Shown here piece by piece: positions 7,896 through 10,748 of a stretch of 10,748 nt of DNA. This DNA is from Pinguiococcus pyrenoidosus (taxonomy: Eukaryota > Sar > Pinguiophyceae > Pinguiochrysidales > Pinguiochrysidaceae), in contig JAAMXY010001758.1 of assembly GCA_019677205.1 (NCBI GenBank), positions 1 to 10,748 on the forward strand, written 5' to 3'. The notes under the pieces are model-generated. The model was not told the DNA's origin and did no database searches. It worked only from the letters and a program-made list of their open reading frames with translations. Made by a program: the position numbers and the translations under genes. Position 1 is the stretch's first letter, and each line of letters opens with the position of its first letter.

Positions 7896-9359
7896 ATGCC
7901 AAAGAAGGGAAAGAAAGGCAAGAAAGGCAAGGGAAAGGGCAAGGGGAAGGGCAAAGAGCCGGCGCGTGTCATCTACACGACGCCTGCAGTCGTTCGGGCG
8001 CGAAAGCGATGCCTTTGTCCCCGCCTGGGGGATTCCTACCTCTCCATGCAGAAAGCAGACTCCTGCAGAAGGGTACGGAACTTTCGTCAAAGGACCTGAC
8101 CCGGCCGCAAGGAAACGTGTGGTCCTAACAATGCTGAGACGATGCACAGGATGTCGCGTACTGGAAAATGAACAGAGCAGCAGATGCGCAACGGCAGGAC
8201 CTGAACATCTCGTTCTCGGCCTTCGACGCCCTGCCTCGAGATCTGCTGCGGATCCCCGAGCTTCGCAATTTGACCGCTTTGAACCTTTCGCACAATCGCC
8301 TCTGCAGCATCGACGACGCCTTCCAGGTCCTGCAGCAGCTCGAGAACTTGGTACGCCTCGATTTGAGCCACAACCGGCTGGGCGGACCTCTGCCCCGGGC
8401 CGCCTGCTCGCTCAGCCACCTCGAGGAGCTTCGACTGGACGCCAACGCGATCACGGCTTTCCCCCCGAGTGGCGTGGAGAATTGGAAGAAATTGAAGGTA
8501 TTGCCGGAATGGTCCTCCCTTGCTCACGTCGCGCCGGCATTTTCGATATGCGTCTGACCGGCAAACTCTCGTCTTCATGACCGCATAGATCCTGACTGCT
8601 TCAAGCAATGCTCTTGCGGAGCTCCCCGACCAAATGAGCGAATGGGGCGAGCTGGTGGAGGTCGGCTTCGGCAGCAACAAGCTCAAAGCCATGCCCATGG
8701 AGATCGAGAACTGGACAAAGCTTTGCAAACTGAACTTTGCCAGGAACGGGCTGGAATTCCTTCCTCGCGAGATCGGCGCCCTGGTGAATCTGCGGAGCCT
8801 TGATCTGCACGGCAACCAGCTGGTGTCGCTTCCCGAAGAAATTGCCAAGTGCTCCAGGCTGGAGCACCTCAACCTCGGCGACAACCGGCTGACGAAGCTC
8901 CCAGGCGACATCCTCGGCCAGCTTACCCAGCTCCGCGACGTGGAGCTGTATCGGAACAAGCTGGATGAGATCCCGTCGGAGGTGGGCCGCCTGAAGAGAA
9001 TGGAGAGAATGAGCGTGTCCAGCAACAACCTACGGGCGCTGCCAGAGGAGCTCGGCGACTGCTCGTCACTGCAAGAGCTATACATGAACAACAATGCCAA
9101 GTTCAAGTCGCTTCCAAGCTCCATGGGGCATCTGAAGATGATGAAAGAGCTCTCGGCAAGGTCCTGCCCGGCGCTGAAGGCGCTGCCAAGCACGGCGAAG
9201 AGCTGGTCGTCGTTGCGGCAGCTAGACCTTCGCGCGGGGAAGAAGAAGGAGACCTGCAAGATTCCCACGGATCTGGCCGACGCGCTGAAGTTGCAAGAGT
9301 GTGTCATTCGGGGTGGCAACATTAAGAAAGCAAAGGGAAAGAAGGGCAAGAAAAAGTAA
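7896..9359 (+). CDS. Lysine-tailed leucine-rich repeat protein, three exons
   Basis: Gene model: exons 7896-8072, 8150-8497 and 8589-9359 (TAA 9357-9359), 431 residues. The start ATG sits in CCACCATGCC. Residues 1-21 are almost only Lys and Gly; a short Arg/Cys-containing linker follows. From about residue 77 to 415 there are about 14 LRRs with a 23-residue period in the LxxLxLxxNxLxxLP style (LNLSHNRL, LDLHGNQLVSLPEEI, LNLGDNRLTKLPGDI), closing with LQECVIRGG and a second Lys-rich tail (KKAKGKKGKKK). The LxxLP spacing is that of intracellular LRRs such as SHOC2/PIRL-type proteins, not secreted receptors. I see no signal peptide, membrane segment, kinase or GTPase domain, so a cytoplasmic protein-binding role is the inference; the basic tails could bind acidic surfaces, RNA or membranes. 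The linker encoded by the end of exon 1 is the least certain part. The gene is convergent with the reductase gene, 100 nt apart. Confidence 0.85.
7902..7955 (+). repeat. AAG/GGC-type Lys-Gly coding repeat
   Basis: Eighteen consecutive codons right after Met-Pro are only Lys (AAG/AAA) or Gly (GGA/GGC/GGG). A shorter related Lys/Gly tract ends the same protein (about 9324-9356). Imperfect repeats of AAGGGC/AAAGGC suggest growth by slippage. Confidence 0.85.
8073..8149 (+). other. Intron 1 of the LRR gene (77 nt, phase 0)
   Basis: Donor AGG|GTACGG at 8073, acceptor GCACAG|GATG with the exon resuming at 8150. Both sides fall on codon boundaries, and the frames on either side differ, so splicing is required. 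A CTAAC branch-point-like element (8125-8129) lies 20 nt before the acceptor AG. An in-frame TGA (8097-8099) would end an unspliced reading. The donor is weaker than the others in the window, so the exact 5' edge is less sure than the 3' edge. Confidence 0.65.
8498..8588 (+). other. Intron 2 of the LRR gene (91 nt, phase 0)
   Basis: Donor AAG|GTATTG, acceptor CGCATAG|ATCCTG. The join turns LK | ILTASSNALAELP into one normal LRR in register with those before and after, which is strong support. Candidate branch points are CTGAC or ATGAC shortly before the acceptor. The intron breaks the frame, so an unspliced message would truncate the protein after the fourth repeat. Confidence 0.88.
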
Positions 9360-9459
9360 GCCAGCGGAGTCGTTGGCATCGTAGTACGTTCACATCCTTG
9401 CACGCTACTCGGCTCTTGGCTCTCGAAGCCACAGCTTCGCGGCACGCCACCATACTCAT
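9360..9459. other. Convergent intergenic gap with hairpin
   Basis: These 100 nt separate the LRR stop from the reductase stop on the other strand. They carry the 11-mer ATCGTAGTACG (9378-9388), shared with the other convergent gap, and a perfect inverted repeat CGAAGC-CACA-GCTTCG (9424-9439) able to form a 6-bp stem with a 4-nt loop, which lies 20 nt past the reductase stop on its strand. No AATAAA is visible. Confidence 0.65.
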
Positions 9460-10447
9460 CTAGAAGGAGTAGTAGGATCTCTGCATGTCATAGCCAATCT
9501 TCTGGAAGTTTGCCTCGCAGGCGTACTTCACCATGGGTTTGGGACCGCAGGCGAGCAAGAGGACGTCGTCGGCCGGAGCCGGCAGATGCGCCCGGATCAT
9601 CTCTTCGGTAACAAATCCCTCGCTCCCCTTCCACCCCGCGGGGGGACTGTCGAGGGTATAGTGCAAGCGAAAGAGAGGGTCAGCCTCTGCGAGGTTCTCC
9701 AGCCACTCCTGGAGGAGGATGTCCTTCTCGGTCTTGTTCGCGAAAATCATGGAGATCTGAGTCGTGTCTCCCTTCTCACGGCCTTTGTGAATCGCGCTGA
9801 TGATCTGCGTCATGGGCGTGATTCCCGTCCCACCAGCGACCATGCCTATCTTCTTGTAGCGCCGGCGCTGGACTTCCTTCTTCACCTTGATGTTAAAGTT
9901 GCCGTTGCCGAGGTACTCGAGGTGTCCTTTCGGTCCCTTCATCTTGACCGCGTCCTTTCCGACCGTGAGGCCGTCCAGGTGGCCACCCATCTTGCCGCCG
10001 GGGTACACCTTGATGACGAACTCCACGTAGCCCTTCTCATCGTCACTGCTAGTCGGCGTGTAGGGTCGCATGACCATGTTGTTCTCCTCGTCGTGGAACA
10101 TCAGCGAGATGTGCTGCCCAATCGGCAGCCCCAGGACGTGGTCCGGCGAGGGCAGGGCGAAGCGAAAGCGCCTCGTGTCGTGGCTCACGATCTCCTTCTT
10201 CACCAGCGGAAAGGCCTTATATTCCTTGGCGTCCAGCGCGATCGGACCCTGGTTGACGTACTTCTGCCATCAGTGGCTCCTCCAGATGGCACTTGGTCAT
10301 TCTTCTCGGGGTACAGCTCACCTTGGAGCCCGTGCCTCTCATGCCCACTAGCAGGGCAATCACAACCAGGCCCAGCACCGCGGTGAGGCCCAGCACGGCA
10401 GTGCGCTCGTCCAGCCCGAGGGATCCAAGAAGCTCGTCCAGGGCCAT
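9460..10447 (-). CDS. NADH-cytochrome b5 reductase, membrane-anchored, two exons
   Basis: Gene model: exon 1 is 10447 down to 10322 (42 codons), exon 2 is 10263 down to 9460 (TAG), 309 residues, close to the roughly 300 usual for the family. It moves electrons from NADH through FAD to cytochrome b5, which feeds fatty acid desaturation, elongation and sterol synthesis at the endoplasmic reticulum or outer mitochondrial membrane. Evidence: IVSHDTRRFRFALPSP followed by LPIGQH at the N-terminal edge of the FAD domain; FAD-binding RPYTPTSSD near 108-116 and GKMGGHL near 132-137; NADH-binding GGTGITPM (186-193), FANKTEKDIL (216-225) and ACGPKPM (280-286); an aromatic C-terminus ending in Phe. Exon 1 codes a hydrophobic stretch at about residues 17-36, preceded by acidic and followed by basic residues, fitting an N-terminal anchor with the enzyme in the cytosol. 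The start ATG is in CAACATGG context. I give no gene symbol because the paralogue cannot be settled. Confidence 0.95.
10264..10321 (-). other. Intron in the cytochrome b5 reductase gene (58 nt, phase 0)
   Basis: Donor AAG|GTGAGC after residue 42, acceptor ATGGCAG|AAG before KYVNQGPIALDAKEYKAFPL. The join links the membrane anchor to the linker and FAD domain in frame; reading through stops at a TAA near 10217. Using the next AG three bases further on would remove only one Lys, so a one-residue ambiguity remains. Confidence 0.88.
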
Positions 10448-10748
10448 GTTGCGTGTAACTGTGGATTCTCAACGCGCTCACTTGCGCTACAGCGTCCAAG
10501 TGTCTCAAATTGTCGGTCACGCGCCAAAGCAAGCAGAGCTTAAAGCCCTGTAGTTCAGCAGCGGCGAAGCTGTGGCGCTGAAGCACTCACGTTGGTGAAG
10601 TTCAGTTGCACGAAATCGAAATTGAGATGCAGATCGATCCTGAAGCAGGTACCCCGATTGGCTACAGAAATTTTGATCTTCAAGTCGAAGGATGGAAAGA
10701 AGAATGAAACTTTTCCCGCCTTCTCGTCTTTTGGATCAGATCTCCCTT
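10448..10748. other. Right-end region, unassigned; possible partial exon on minus strand
   Basis: This is the upstream flank of the reductase gene and is less GC-rich than the genes. On the minus strand a frame is open from the right edge (first full codon at 10746) to TGA 10555-10557, 63 codons including FDLKIKISVANRGTCFRIDL, and contains a good donor (AAC|GTGAGT, exon edge 10591). It could be the 3' end of a neighbouring gene, an exon, or a 5' leader of the reductase. On the plus strand a frame at 10591-10704 also reads plausibly (e.g. YRNFDLQVEGWKEE). Codon third positions of neither resemble the other genes, so I assign no gene. Confidence 0.3.

Noticed and set aside
8087-9445. 452-codon open frame antisense to the LRR gene
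   Set aside because: It runs opposite to well-supported LRR exons and across both LRR introns, and its translation is Ser/Leu/Arg-rich with no recognisable domain. Long antisense frames are expected opposite GC-rich genes.
10200-10586. 128-codon minus-strand frame spanning the reductase start
   Set aside because: Most of it overlaps reductase exon 1 and the intron in another frame. The anchor exon and the FAD-domain junction explain this stretch better.
1-10748. tRNA or rRNA genes, transposon ends, CRISPR arrays, polycistronic or defence-type gene clusters
   Set aside because: Reading both strands I found no cloverleaf with conserved arms, no rRNA-like stretch, no transposase or reverse transcriptase motif, and no spaced identical repeats. 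Repeats present are short coding repeats.

Overview
The window looks like nuclear DNA of a single-celled eukaryote, not bacterial or viral. Genes carry short GT-AG introns (58, 77, 90 and 91 nt). Starts sit in strong Kozak-like contexts (CCACCATGCC, AACATGGCC). The proteins are eukaryotic types: a membrane-anchored NADH-cytochrome b5 reductase, a lysine-tailed leucine-rich repeat (LRR) protein, and a very long coiled-coil/ankyrin/WW protein. DNA is GC-rich, and the four predicted stops (TAA, TAG, TAA, TAG) fit the standard code. Long disordered Ser/Ala/Glu/Arg-rich proteins and a compact layout would suit an alveolate or stramenopile protist, but the window does not fix the lineage.

Layout, left to right. 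(1) 1-1494, plus strand: the 3' part of an unrecognised, disordered, charged protein, open through the left edge. (2) 1602-6854, minus strand: a two-exon gene for a protein of about 1,720 residues with an N-terminal coiled coil, a long disordered middle, about ten ankyrin repeats, a WW domain and a C-terminal helical module encoded by a separate small last exon (1602-1777). (3) 6855-7895: about 1 kb between two divergent genes, with an AT-rich patch and a CACGTG site. (4) 7896-9359, plus strand: a three-exon LRR protein of 431 residues with Lys/Gly-rich ends. (5) 9460-10447, minus strand: a two-exon cytochrome b5 reductase of 309 residues, whose first exon supplies a membrane anchor. (6) 10448-10748: upstream sequence with short open frames on both strands that I cannot assign.

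Genes alternate in strand. Both convergent pairs are separated by about 100 nt, and both gaps contain the same 11-mer, ATCGTAGTACG. The genes do not form an obvious pathway. The reductase is housekeeping lipid/haem electron transfer, while the ankyrin-WW and LRR proteins are scaffold-type proteins with no visible enzymatic domain. I see no mobile element, RNA gene, CRISPR array or new multi-gene system. The most useful results are the spliced gene models, which recover coding exons that simple open reading frames miss, and the unusual architecture of the large protein.
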